Positions 8,161 through 15,798 of a DNA stretch of 64,000 bases are shown piece by piece. Position 1 is the first letter of the stretch; each line of letters opens with the position of its first letter. The stretch spans positions 1 through 64,000 of the forward strand of contig NZ_FXTJ01000012.1 of assembly GCF_900182545.1 (NCBI RefSeq), in the 5' to 3' direction. The notes beneath the pieces are model-generated. The model did not search any database. It worked only from the letters and a program-made list of their open reading frames with translations, and was not told the origin of the DNA. The DNA is from Geodermatophilus aquaeductus (GTDB taxonomy: Bacteria; Actinomycetota; Actinomycetes; Mycobacteriales; Geodermatophilaceae). The translations under genes and the position numbers were made by a program.

Positions 8161-9734
8161 TGTGCGGGATCGCGCTGGTGCTCGGGCCGGGAGCCGGCGC
8201 GCAGCAGGCCCTGTTCGACACCATGCTCGACGCGATCTCGCCCCGCGGGGAGGTCGACGAGGTCCTCCGCGCCGACGACGCCCTGCTCGGCACCGCCCGG
8301 CTGCGCATCGTCGACCGCGAGCACGCCGTGCAGCCGTGGACCTCCGCGGACGGCCGGTGGGCGCTGTGCTTCAACGGCGAGGTCTTCAACCACGGGGAGC
8401 TGCGCGACCGGCTGCACGCCGAGGGCCGGGCCACCCGCTCGGAGAGCGACACCGAGGTGGTCCTCGAGACCGTCGTCGCCTGGGGCGAGGACGCGCTGCT
8501 GGCGATGCGCGGGGAGTTCGCCCTCGCCCTGGTCGAGCGGGACACCCGCCGGGTGTTCCTGGCCCGCGACCCGGTGGGGGTCAAGCCGCTGTACTGGGCG
8601 CTCGCCGGCGGGCGGCTGCACGTCGCGTCGGAGGTGAAGGCCCTCGTCCCGCTCGGCGTCGCCGTCTCCGAGGTACCGCCGGGCCACTGCGGCTGGGCCG
8701 ACCCGGGTACCCCGCCGGTCCTGCACCCCTACCTCGACCTGTACCGGCTGGGCGAGGGCCGGCCGGAGCTCGCCGACGTCGAGGAGGCCGCGGAGGCCGT
8801 GCGGACGACGCTCACCGACGCGGTGCGCATCCGGGTCGACACCGACCTGCGCGTCGGGGTCGTGCTCTCCGGCGGCCTCGACAGCTCGCTGACGCTGCTG
8901 CTGGTGCAGCGGCTGCACCCCGACTGCGTGGCCTTCACCGTCGGCGCCGAGGGCAGCGAGGACCTCGCCTACGCCCGCCGGCTGACCGCCGACCTGGGCG
9001 TGGAGCACGTCGTCGTCCCCGTCCGGCCCCGCGAGCTGGGGCTGCGCGACGTGCGGGAGGCGATCCGGGTCTCCGAGCTCACCGAGTACGGCGACATCAT
9101 CAACGCGGTGGTCTCCCAGCGGCTGTTCGCCGCCGTCCACGCAGCGGGCGTGAAGGTGGTGCTCACCGGCGACGGGTCCGACGAGCTGTTCGGCGGCTAC
9201 GCGATGTACCGCCGGGTGCCCGGGCAGGACGCGCGCCGGCTGTTCCTGCACAAGATCGGCCACCTGAGCCGCACGGAGCTGCAGCGGGTCGACCGCACCT
9301 CCATGGGCAACGGCGTCGAGGCGCGGGTGCCCTTCCTCGACGTCGAGATGCTCGACCTGGCGATGCGGATCCCGCAGGAGCTCAAGCACCGCGACGGCTA
9401 CGAGAAGTGGATCGTGCGGCACGCGTTCGCCGACCTGTTGCCCGAGTACGTCCGGGCCCGGCACAAGAACCCGATGTCGCACTCCAGCGGCCTGCACGAG
9501 CGGATCCGGCTGTTCCGGCCGCTGTTCCCGCGCCTCTACGCCGGCTTCGGGTACGGGTGCGCCGCGCCGCTGCAGCGCGACTTCTCCGAGGTGCTCCGCG
9601 AGCACGGCTACGACCTCGACGCGGCCGCCGCCAGCCCTCCGCGGGACCTGACCGTGGCCGAGCACGCCCGCGACCTGGCGGGGGCGCTGCGCTGGAACCT
9701 CGCCGCGCTGCTCCGCCGCCAGGTGCCACAGTGA
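8160..9734 (+). CDS. asnB: Asparagine synthase (glutamine-hydrolysing)
   Basis: 524 residues. Begins MCGIA, so Cys2 is the N-terminal nucleophile of a class II glutamine amidotransferase domain (residues 1 to about 200, with FNGEVFNH and RDPVGVKPLYW). The synthetase domain has the PPi-loop SGGLDSS at 237-243 and DGSDELFGGY and EARVPFLD further on. It transfers ammonia from glutamine to an AMP-activated carboxylate, usually aspartate. It overlaps both neighbours by a few bases, so its product should be made together with the peptidase-like and YCII proteins. In such a setting an unusual amidation substrate is possible, but the sequence itself looks like an ordinary AsnB. Confidence 0.92.
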   Translation: MCGIALVLGPGAGAQQALFDTMLDAISPRGEVDEVLRADDALLGTARLRIVDREHAVQPWTSADGRWALCFNGEVFNHGELRDRLHAEGRATRSESDTEVVLETVVAWGEDALLAMRGEFALALVERDTRRVFLARDPVGVKPLYWALAGGRLHVASEVKALVPLGVAVSEVPPGHCGWADPGTPPVLHPYLDLYRLGEGRPELADVEEAAEAVRTTLTDAVRIRVDTDLRVGVVLSGGLDSSLTLLLVQRLHPDCVAFTVGAEGSEDLAYARRLTADLGVEHVVVPVRPRELGLRDVREAIRVSELTEYGDIINAVVSQRLFAAVHAAGVKVVLTGDGSDELFGGYAMYRRVPGQDARRLFLHKIGHLSRTELQRVDRTSMGNGVEARVPFLDVEMLDLAMRIPQELKHRDGYEKWIVRHAFADLLPEYVRARHKNPMSHSSGLHERIRLFRPLFPRLYAGFGYGCAAPLQRDFSEVLREHGYDLDAAAASPPRDLTVAEHARDLAGALRWNLAALLRRQVPQ

Positions 9735-10021
9735 CGCCCATGTACCTGGTGCTCGAGTACGCCCTGGCCGACGACTACCTGGAACGCCGCGCGGCGCTGA
9801 GGGAGGAGCACCTGGCGCTCGCCCGGGAGGCGCACGAGCGCGGCGAGCTCGTCCTCGCCGGCGCGCTGCCCGACCCCTTCGACCGCGCCCTGCTGGTGTG
9901 GGACGCCGAGCCCGAGGTGGTGGAGCGGTTCGCCGCGTCCGACCCCTACGTCGTGCGGGGGCTGGTCACGTCGTGGACGGTGCGGCCGTGGAACGTCGTC
10001 GTCGGGGGTCGGGCGTCGTGA
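9731..10021 (+). CDS. YCII-domain protein
   Basis: 96 residues from the GTG at 9731 (overlapping the asnB stop, with AGGTG 5 bases upstream); an ATG at 9740 would give 93. The sequence MYLVLEYALADDYLERR... AHERGELVLAGAL... DPYVVRGLV is the dimeric ferredoxin-like YCII fold, including DPF/DPYV. Members act as small enzymes (chloromuconolactone dehalogenase-like) or unknowns. Third gene of the coupled operon; its stop overlaps the next start (GTGA). Confidence 0.87.
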   Translation: MTPMYLVLEYALADDYLERRAALREEHLALAREAHERGELVLAGALPDPFDRALLVWDAEPEVVERFAASDPYVVRGLVTSWTVRPWNVVVGGRAS

Positions 10022-10488
10022 GCGACGGCTTCCCCACCGTCGCCGAGCTCGCCGCCGAGGAGGACGAGCTGCGGTTCGCCTCCTTCACCAACGACGACGC
10101 CTGGGACCTCGGCTCCGCGCTCGTGGCCACCGCCCGCCGCGCCGACGCGCCGGTGGCCGTGGAGATCCGCCGCAACGGGCACCGGCTGTTCTCCGCCGCG
10201 CTGACCGGCGCCACCCCCGACAACGCCTCGTGGATCGACCGCAAGGCCCGCGTGGTGCACCGCTTCGGGCACAGCTCGCTGTACGTGCGGCAGACGTGGG
10301 TGGAGCGCGGCACGACGTTCGAGGAGTCCTCGGGGCTCGACCCGCAGCGGTACGCCGCGCACGGCGGCGCCGTCCCGGTGCTGGTCCGCGACGTCGGCCC
10401 GGTCGGCGTCGTCGTCGTGTCGGGGCTGCCGCAGCTGGAGGACCACCGGATGGTCGTCGCGGCGCTGCGCGCCCACCTCGGGCGCTGA
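10018..10488 (+). CDS. UPF0303 family (haem-degrading/HbpS-like domain) protein
   Basis: 156 residues from a GTG overlapping the previous stop. The sequence (RFASFTNDDAWDLGSALV, PVAVEIRRNGHRLFSAAL, DNASWIDRKARVVHRFGHSS, GGAVPVLV, VSGLPQLEDH) matches the UPF0303/YBR137W-type members of the haem-degrading HbpS-like fold. Predicted cytosolic. Last gene of the operon; an inverted repeat follows at 10518-10535. Exact function is unknown. Confidence 0.87.
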   Translation: MSDGFPTVAELAAEEDELRFASFTNDDAWDLGSALVATARRADAPVAVEIRRNGHRLFSAALTGATPDNASWIDRKARVVHRFGHSSLYVRQTWVERGTTFEESSGLDPQRYAAHGGAVPVLVRDVGPVGVVVVSGLPQLEDHRMVVAALRAHLGR

Positions 10489-10517
10489 GCGCCGGGAGGC
10501 CGGGACCTCGGTCCGTT

Positions 10518-10535
10518 CCGGCGGTCCTCCGCCGG
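10518..10535 (+). terminator. Stem-loop after the M15-asnB-YCII-UPF0303 operon
   Basis: CCGGCGG-tcct-CCGCCGG: 7-bp arms and a 4-base loop, 30 bases after the stop, with no U-tract. It immediately precedes a -10-like TACCGT (10539-10544) for the next gene, so it could also be regulatory. Confidence 0.45.
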
Positions 10536-10625
10536 ACCTACCGTCGCCGTACGCCGGCTCCGGACGGTCAGGGCGACAGCCGGACGGCGGCGACCTCGAC
10601 CCCGCACCCTCCCGAGGTGATCGTC

Positions 10626-11165
10626 ATGCGGACCCCCCGGAAGTCCACCGTCCTCACGCTGTCGGGCGCGGCCACCCTCGTGGCCGGGATCGCCCTCCTG
10701 CCCGCCGTCGCCACGGCGGACCCGTACGAGGACGCCCACACAGGCGGCGGCGTCCTCGAGGGGCCGTTCGTCACCGACCGGCTCGAGGAGGCCTTCCTCG
10801 ACCACGACGGGGACGGGCTGCCCTCGCTCGGTGACGAGCTGGTCTACACCAACAGCGCCACCGGGCCCGGCGGGGAGACGGTCGACACCGGGTCCTGCGT
10901 CTTCCACCTGGTGGACCTCGCCGCCGACAGCGCCGTGCTGGACTGCATCACCACGAGCGCCGGGCCGAGGGGCGCGATCACCGCCCAGGGGGTGGCCCGG
11001 ACCGGCATCGCCTCCCCGGTCCTGCACGAGCCGGCGACCTGGGCGGTCACCGGCGGCACCGGCGACTTCGCGTCCGCCTCGGGCGAGGTCCACATCGAGC
11101 GCTTCGAGGGCACCGGACTCGACTTCCGCAGCTACGGCTGGGTGCGGATCGTGCTCGACGGCTGA
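10626..11165 (+). CDS. Secreted allene-oxide-cyclase-like barrel protein
   Basis: 179 residues with a signal peptide (basic MRTPRKS, hydrophobic core, likely cleavage after AVATA). The mature part fits the allene oxide cyclase/dirigent beta-barrel pattern: YTNSATGPGG, CVFHLVD, WAVTGGTGDFASASGEVHIE, closing with WVRIVLDG. It also contains DHDGDGLPSLGDEL, an EF-hand-like calcium loop near residue 60. GAGGTGA sits 5 bases before the ATG. The previous gene (UPF0303) is on the same strand but separated by a stem-loop and a candidate promoter. Role unknown; actinobacterial members are predicted secreted binding proteins. Confidence 0.75.
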   Translation: MRTPRKSTVLTLSGAATLVAGIALLPAVATADPYEDAHTGGGVLEGPFVTDRLEEAFLDHDGDGLPSLGDELVYTNSATGPGGETVDTGSCVFHLVDLAADSAVLDCITTSAGPRGAITAQGVARTGIASPVLHEPATWAVTGGTGDFASASGEVHIERFEGTGLDFRSYGWVRIVLDG

Positions 11166-11177
11166 GGGCCCGCGGAC

Positions 11178-11203
11178 CGGCGGCCGTTCCGGAACGGCCG
11201 CCG
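11178..11203. promoter_or_regulatory. 26-bp perfect palindrome upstream of the alditol oxidase gene
   Basis: The centre is CGGCCGTTCCGGAACGGCCG (11181-11200); three further pairs extend it to 26 bases with no mismatch. It lies between a stop codon at 11165 and the -10 box at 11213, so it covers or abuts the expected -35. It may be a repressor operator for the oxidase gene, or a terminator for the preceding gene. Confidence 0.6.
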
Positions 11204-11212
11204 CCCCACGGC

Positions 11213-11218
11213 TAGCGT
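11213..11218 (+). promoter_or_regulatory. -10 box TAGCGT for a leaderless alditol oxidase mRNA
   Basis: TAGCGT ends exactly 7 bases before the GTG at 11226. No Shine-Dalgarno sequence is visible. This favours 11226 over the upstream GTG at 11217 as the start. Confidence 0.55.
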
Positions 11219-11225
11219 GGGGCCC

Positions 11226-12488
11226 GTGGAGACCCCGCTGCGCACCTGGGCCGGCAACCTGACCTACCACGCGGCGCGCGTGCACCGGCCGCGGACGGTG
11301 GCCGAGGTGCAGGACGTCGTCGCGCGCAGCGAGCGGGTCAAGGCCCTCGGCTCGCGGCACTGCTTCAACGACATCGCCGACACGACCGCCGACCACGTGC
11401 TCCTCGACGACCTCGACACCGGCGTCGAGGTGGCCGACGCCGCCGACGACGGCACCGGCGTGCTGTGGGTGCCGGCCGGGATGCGCTACGGCGAGCTGGT
11501 CCGCGAGCTGGCCGCCTCCCGCCGGGCGCTGCACAACCTGGCGTCGCTGCCGCACATCACCGTCGCCGGCGCCACCGCCACCGGCACGCACGGCTCGGGC
11601 AACCGCAACGGCTCGCTGAGCACGTCGGTGGCCGGGCTGGAGCTGGTGCGCTCCGACGGCGAGCTCGTCGTCCTCGGGACCGGCGACGCCGACCTGCCCG
11701 GCGCGGTGGTGCACCTCGGCGCGCTCGGCGTCGTCACCCGGGTGGCGCTGCGGTTCCAGCCGACGTTCGACGTCCGCAACACCGTCTACGTCGGCATGAC
11801 CTGGGACCGGCTGTTCGCCGACCTCGACGCCGTCGCGGACTCCGCGTACAGCGTCAGCGTCTTCACCGACTGGCGCGCGGTGACCTCGGTGTGGGTCAAG
11901 TCGCGGCCGGAGGACCCCGCGGTGCCGGAGGACTTCTTCGGCGCCCGCGCGGCCACCGGGCCGACGCACATGCTCCCGGACACCCCGGTGGAGAACCTCA
12001 CCGAGCAGCTCGGCGTCCCCGGCGAGTGGCACGAGCGGCTGCCGCACTTCCGCGCGGACTTCACGCCGAGCAAGGGCGAGGAGCTGCAGAGCGAGTGGTT
12101 CGTGCCGCGCCGGCACGGCCGCGCCGCCTGCGAGGCGCTGCGCGGGCTGGCCGACCGGGTGGCGCCGCTGCTGCAGGTCAGCGAGCTGCGCACCGTGGCC
12201 GCCGACGAGCTGTGGCTGAGCCCGGCCTCCGGCGGCGACGTCATGGCGCTGCACTTCACCTGGGTGCCCGACCAGGCGGCCGTGACCGCGGTGCTCCCGG
12301 AGATCGAGGCGGCGCTGCGGCCCTTCGGCGCCCGGCCGCACTGGGGCAAACTGTTCACCACCGACGCCGCCGAGCTGGCCGCGCTGTACCCGCGGATGGC
12401 CGAATTCCGGGAGCTGGTGCGCCGGTTCGACCCGCGCGGCGCGTTCCGCAACGACTACCTGGACCGCACGGTCGCGGCCTTCGGCTGA
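11226..12488 (+). CDS. aldO: FAD-dependent alditol oxidase (xylitol/sorbitol oxidase type)
   Basis: 420 residues, close to the Streptomyces AldO length. Oxidises sugar alcohols at C1 with O2, giving aldose and H2O2. The FAD domain contains LGSRHCFN, whose His is the covalent flavin attachment site in AldO, and SLPHITVAGATATGTHGSG. The substrate domain has YSVSVFTDWRAV, CTEQFGVPG-like NLTEQLGVPGEWHERLPHF, LQSEWFVPR, LRTVAADELWLSPA and PHWGKLFT, matching AldO closely throughout. The GTG at 11226 is chosen from the -10 spacing. It converges with the ECF sigma gene, and both stop codons lie inside one palindrome. Confidence 0.92.
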   Translation: METPLRTWAGNLTYHAARVHRPRTVAEVQDVVARSERVKALGSRHCFNDIADTTADHVLLDDLDTGVEVADAADDGTGVLWVPAGMRYGELVRELAASRRALHNLASLPHITVAGATATGTHGSGNRNGSLSTSVAGLELVRSDGELVVLGTGDADLPGAVVHLGALGVVTRVALRFQPTFDVRNTVYVGMTWDRLFADLDAVADSAYSVSVFTDWRAVTSVWVKSRPEDPAVPEDFFGARAATGPTHMLPDTPVENLTEQLGVPGEWHERLPHFRADFTPSKGEELQSEWFVPRRHGRAACEALRGLADRVAPLLQVSELRTVAADELWLSPASGGDVMALHFTWVPDQAAVTAVLPEIEAALRPFGARPHWGKLFTTDAAELAALYPRMAEFRELVRRFDPRGAFRNDYLDRTVAAFG

Positions 12489-12500
12489 GCGCGCTCAGCC
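12483..12500. terminator. 18-bp palindrome spanning both convergent stop codons
   Basis: ggctgagcgcgctcagcc is a perfect palindrome. It contains the TGA of the oxidase gene (12486-12488) and the TCA (reverse TGA) of the sigma factor gene (12495-12497). It probably forms a hairpin in both transcripts. Confidence 0.5.
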
Positions 12501-13748
12501 CAGGGCGCGCAGCCGGGCGTCGAGGAAGGCCCGCTCGGCGGCGTTCTCCGTGAGCAGCAGCGCCTCGCCGTAGGCCTCGCGGGCCTCGCCGACCCGGCCC
12601 AGCCGCCGCAGCAGGTCGGCGCGGGCCGCCGGGAGGTAGCCGTAGCCGGCCAGCTGCGGCTCGCCGGCGAGCTCGTCGAGGGCGGCCAGCCCGGCCGCGG
12701 CCCCGCGGGCGAACCCGACGGCGACCGCGCGGTTGAGCGCCACCACCGGGGAGGGCCACACCTGGGTGAGGACGCCGTAGAGCGCGACGATCTCCGCCCA
12801 GTCGGTGTCGTCCCACGACGGCGACTCGGCGTGCACCGCGGCGATCGCGGCCTGCAGCGCGTACCGCGACGGCGGCCGGCCCCGCAGCGCCTCGCGGACC
12901 AGCGCCACGCCCTCGGCGATGGCCGGGCGGTCCCACCGCGCGCGGTCCTGCTCCTCGAGCAGCAGCAGCCGGCCGTCGGGGCCGGTGCGGGTCTCCCGGC
13001 GGGCGTCGGTGAGCAGCAGCAGGGCCAGCAGCCCGGCCACCGCGGGGTCGTGCGGCAGCAGCCGGCGCAGCATCCGGGCGAGCTCCACCGAGCGCTCCAC
13101 CAGGTCGCGGCGGACCAGCTCCTCACCGGCCGGCGCGGTGTGCCCGGTGGTGAAGAGCAGGTGCACGACCGCCAGGACGGCGTCCACGCGCTCGGGCAGC
13201 TCCGCGGGCGGCGGCACGCGGTACGGGATCCGGGCGACGGCGATCTTCTTCTTGGCGCGGGTGATCCGCGCGGCCATCGTCGCCGTCGGCACGAGGAAGG
13301 CGCGGGCCACCTCGGGGGTGGTCAGGCCGCACACCAGGCGCAGGGTGAGCGCCACCTGAGCGGGCCGGTCCAGCGCCGGGTGGCAGCAGGTGGCCACCAG
13401 CCGCAGCCGGTCGTCGGGGTAGCCGTGCGCGTCGTCGACCAGCGACGGCGCCACACCGCCGTCGACACGGTCCTCGACGAGCAGCGGCAGGTGGCGGCGC
13501 TCGACGCCGGCGTGGCGCAGCACGTTGAGCGCCCGCCGCCGCGCGGCCGTGGTCAGCCAAGCGCCGGGCCGGGCGGGGACGCCGCCGGTGGCCCAGTCGG
13601 TGAGGGCCGCGGCGAAGGCCTCCTGCACGCACTCCTCGGCGACGTCGAGGTCGCGGGTGACGCGCACCGTCGCAGCGAGCACGAAGGCCCACTCGCGACG
13701 GTGCGCGTCGGCGACCGCGGCGGCGACGCCGGCGGTCGGGGTCGCCAC
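12495..13748 (-). CDS. ECF sigma factor, ECF42 group, with C-terminal TPR-like extension
   Basis: 417 residues, twice a normal ECF factor. Sigma region 2 (REWAFVLAATVRVTRDLDVAEECVQEAF) and region 4 (LRLVCGLTTPEVARAFLVPTATMAARITRAKKKI) occupy the first 180 residues. A helical C-terminal extension (VHLLFTTGHTAPAGEELVRRDL..., SPVVALNRAVAVGFARG..., GEAREAYGEALLLTENAAERAFL) follows, as in ECF42 (DUF6596) proteins, which have no classical anti-sigma factor. The gene starts 3 bases after the DGPF gene's stop, the defining ECF42 context. It directs RNA polymerase to its own operon in studied relatives. Confidence 0.92.
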   Translation of the reverse strand: MATPTAGVAAAVADAHRREWAFVLAATVRVTRDLDVAEECVQEAFAAALTDWATGGVPARPGAWLTTAARRRALNVLRHAGVERRHLPLLVEDRVDGGVAPSLVDDAHGYPDDRLRLVATCCHPALDRPAQVALTLRLVCGLTTPEVARAFLVPTATMAARITRAKKKIAVARIPYRVPPPAELPERVDAVLAVVHLLFTTGHTAPAGEELVRRDLVERSVELARMLRRLLPHDPAVAGLLALLLLTDARRETRTGPDGRLLLLEEQDRARWDRPAIAEGVALVREALRGRPPSRYALQAAIAAVHAESPSWDDTDWAEIVALYGVLTQVWPSPVVALNRAVAVGFARGAAAGLAALDELAGEPQLAGYGYLPAARADLLRRLGRVGEAREAYGEALLLTENAAERAFLDARLRALG

Positions 13749-13751
13749 CGG

Positions 13752-14093
13752 TCAGTCGAAGGTCATCACCGGGCGGACCTCGACGCCGCCGAATCGCGCC
13801 GGCACGGTCCGCGCGGCGGCCAGCGCGGTGTCGAGGTCGGGGGCGTCGAGGAGGTAGTAGCCGCCGAGGGCCTCCTTGGTCTCGACGAACGGGCCGTCGG
13901 TGACCTCGCCGCCGCGCACGGTGGTCGCGGTCGGCGTCGGCTCGAGCGCCTCGCCGCCGAGCAGCTTGGCGCCGGTCTTCTCCACCGAGGCCATCCAGTC
14001 GGTGTGCTCCTGCGAGATCTGGCCGAACACCTCCGGCGTCGCGCTCGCGTACCGGGCCTCGTCCTCGTAGATCAGGACCAGGTACTTCGTCAT
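13752..14093 (-). CDS. DGPF/YCII-family protein (ECF42 partner)
   Basis: 113 residues: MTKYLVLIYEDEARYASATP..., with the hallmark TDGPFVETKEALGGYYLLDAPDLDTAL. DGPF proteins are the obligate neighbours and main targets of ECF42 sigma factors; biochemical role unknown. GGGAGGT precedes the ATG. Transcribed before the sigma gene with a 3-base gap, so one operon. Confidence 0.93.
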   Translation of the reverse strand: MTKYLVLIYEDEARYASATPEVFGQISQEHTDWMASVEKTGAKLLGGEALEPTPTATTVRGGEVTDGPFVETKEALGGYYLLDAPDLDTALAAARTVPARFGGVEVRPVMTFD

Positions 14094-14141
14094 GGTGACC
14101 TCCCGCGTTCCCGGGGGCCCGCGGATCGGACCCTCCACCCC

Positions 14142-14171
14142 TACGACACGCAGCACCGCACCAGATCGACA
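14142..14171 (-). promoter_or_regulatory. Candidate ECF42-type promoter of the DGPF-sigma operon
   Basis: On the minus strand TGTCGA (14171-14166) matches the -35 element reported for ECF42 promoters; a second TGTCG with CGTA lies downstream (14149-14142), giving a CG-containing -10 candidate. Spacing is not ideal (15 to 20 bases depending on the -10 chosen), so this is tentative. Confidence 0.4.
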
Positions 14172-14329
14172 GGTCGGGCGGAAGAGATCTCCCGCCGGCG
14201 CCGTGCGCAACACGGCGCGCGGGAGCAGTGGGCACGAAACGCCAACAGGACGGCGTCGTTTCGGCCACTCATTGCCGGTGCGCTCAGCGGTGCGCACTCC
14301 GTAACGTCACATACAGCAGTCAGGGCGTA

Positions 14330-14348
14330 CCCGTCCGTCACGGACGGG
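14330..14348 (+). promoter_or_regulatory. Inverted repeat in the whiB leader
   Basis: CCCGTCCGT-C-ACGGACGGG, 9-bp arms around one base, 33 bases before the whiB start codon. As RNA the tip would open to a larger loop; as DNA it is a near-perfect operator-like palindrome. The 287-base gap 14094-14380 otherwise holds the two divergent promoters (DGPF operon and whiB) and nothing else I can support. Confidence 0.5.
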
Positions 14349-14380
14349 AGCGCCACCACCCCCTTCTCGAGGAGCTTCCC

Positions 14381-14719
14381 GTGCTGTCCTCCCACCTCAG
14401 CCTGATCACCGAGTCCTCCGCGCTGCCCGTCGTGCCCGAGCCCGACGCCGTCGCCGGCTCGCCGTGGAGCGTCCTCACCGGCGGCGACGCCGCCTGGCGG
14501 CTGGACGCCCTGTGCGCCGAGACCGACCCCGAGGCGTTCTTCCCGGAGAAGGGCGGCTCGACCCGCGAGGCCAAGCGCGTCTGCTCCGGCTGCGAGGTCC
14601 GCAGCGAGTGTCTCGAGTACGCGCTGGCCAACGACGAGCGCTTCGGCATCTGGGGCGGCCTGTCCGAGCGCGAGCGTCGCCGGGTGCGCCTGGCCCGCCG
14701 CATGCCGCTGAGCGCCTGA
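14381..14719 (+). CDS. whiB: WhiB-family iron-sulfur transcription regulator
   Basis: 112 residues from the GTG at 14381, which has CGAGGAG 7 bases upstream. The four cluster-binding cysteines are C45, C68, C71 and C77 (CxxCxxxxxC plus one upstream), followed by the GIWGG turn at 89-93 and a basic tail. DPEAFFPEKGGSTREAKRVC and ALANDERFGIWGGLSERERR match Streptomyces WhiB and mycobacterial WhmD/WhiB2 almost exactly. These proteins bind a 4Fe-4S cluster and, with WhiA in Streptomyces, control septation and sporulation genes. Orthology to WhiB is confident; target genes here are unknown. Confidence 0.93.
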   Translation: MLSSHLSLITESSALPVVPEPDAVAGSPWSVLTGGDAAWRLDALCAETDPEAFFPEKGGSTREAKRVCSGCEVRSECLEYALANDERFGIWGGLSERERRRVRLARRMPLSA

Positions 14720-14800
14720 CCAGGGGCGCCTGACCAGCGGCGCCTGAGCCCGGCGGCTACGGTCGCTGCGCCGGACCGTCGTCTGCGAGGAGGCCTGCCG

Positions 14801-15373
14801 ATGGCCGAGGTCGTGCTGTTCCACCACGCGCTCGGGCTGACCCCCGGCGTCACGGCCTTCGCCGACGACCTGCGCGCGGCCGGCCACACGGTGCACACCC
14901 CCGACCTGTTCGCGGGCGCCACCTTCGGCTCCGTCGAGGACGGCGTGGGCCACGCCCGCGCCATCGGCTTCGAGGAGGTCGTGGACCGCGGCGCGGCGTC
15001 CGTCGCGCACCTCCCGGAGGCCCTCGTCTACGCCGGCATGTCGCTCGGCGTGCTACCGGCCCAGTACCTGGCCCAGACCCGCGCCGGCGCCCGCGGAGCG
15101 GTGCTCCTCTACTCCTGCATCCCGGCCGACGAATTCGGCCCCTGGCCGGCCGGCGTCCCGGTGCAGGTGCACGGCATGGACGCCGACCCGCTCTTCGTCG
15201 ACGACGGCGACCTGGACGCCGCCCGCGCGCTGACCACGCAGACCGACGCCGCGGAGCTCTTCCTCTACCCCGGCGACCAGCACTACTTCGCCGACCGCAC
15301 GCTCCCCTCGTACGACCCCGCCGCCGCCGCGCTGCTCACCCGCCGCGTCCTCGACCTGCTCGCCGGCCGGTGA
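14801..15373 (+). CDS. Dienelactone hydrolase family protein
   Basis: 190-residue alpha/beta hydrolase. The nucleophile elbow GMSLG puts Ser at 81, where classical dienelactone hydrolases have Cys; the acid is in DADPLFVDDGD and the His in GDQHYF. GAGGAGG precedes the ATG. Its stop overlaps the next start (GTGA), so it is coupled to the thioesterase gene. Substrate unknown. Confidence 0.88.
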   Translation: MAEVVLFHHALGLTPGVTAFADDLRAAGHTVHTPDLFAGATFGSVEDGVGHARAIGFEEVVDRGAASVAHLPEALVYAGMSLGVLPAQYLAQTRAGARGAVLLYSCIPADEFGPWPAGVPVQVHGMDADPLFVDDGDLDAARALTTQTDAAELFLYPGDQHYFADRTLPSYDPAAAALLTRRVLDLLAGR

Positions 15374-15783
15374 CCTCCCCCGACGTCACGGCCGCCCGGG
15401 TGCAGGCCGTCCTCGACATCCCGCTGCACCGCCACCTCGGCATGCGGCTGCGCGACCCCGCCGACCCGCCGGCCGGCATCTGGTTCCCCGTCGACGAGGC
15501 GGCACAGAACCAGGCCGCGCTGCTGCACGGCGGCGTCGTCTACACCTTCCTCGACGTCGCGGCGTTCCTCGCGCTGCTGCCCTCCCTCGCCAACGGCGAG
15601 CACGCGGTCACCCACGACCTCACCGCGTCGCTGCTGCGCCCGGTGCCGGCCGGCGCGCGGGTCGAGCTCACCGGCTCGGTGCTGCGCCGCGGCCGGGCGG
15701 TGGCGTTCCTGCGGTCCGAGGCGACGGTGGACGGCGTCCTCGTCGCCTCGGCGCAGGTCACGAAGTCGATCGTCCCCGTCTGA
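15370..15783 (+). CDS. PaaI-type hotdog-fold thioesterase
   Basis: 137 residues. The hotdog pattern is plain: FPVDEAAQNQAALLHGGVVYTFLDVAAFLA, with the HGG at the active-site loop, then TASLLRPVPAGARVELTGSVLRRGRAVAFLRSEA. Hydrolyses acyl-CoA thioesters in studied relatives. Translationally coupled to the hydrolase upstream; converges with the transhydrogenase gene. Confidence 0.9.
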   Translation: MTSPDVTAARVQAVLDIPLHRHLGMRLRDPADPPAGIWFPVDEAAQNQAALLHGGVVYTFLDVAAFLALLPSLANGEHAVTHDLTASLLRPVPAGARVELTGSVLRRGRAVAFLRSEATVDGVLVASAQVTKSIVPV

Positions 15784-15798
15784 CCGGTCGCGGCCTGA

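Noticed and set aside
8160-9734. Lasso-peptide macrolactam synthetase
   Set aside because: It has the full N-terminal Cys2 amidotransferase domain and ordinary AsnB motifs, and no precursor peptide, RRE or B2 protease-type protein is adjacent.
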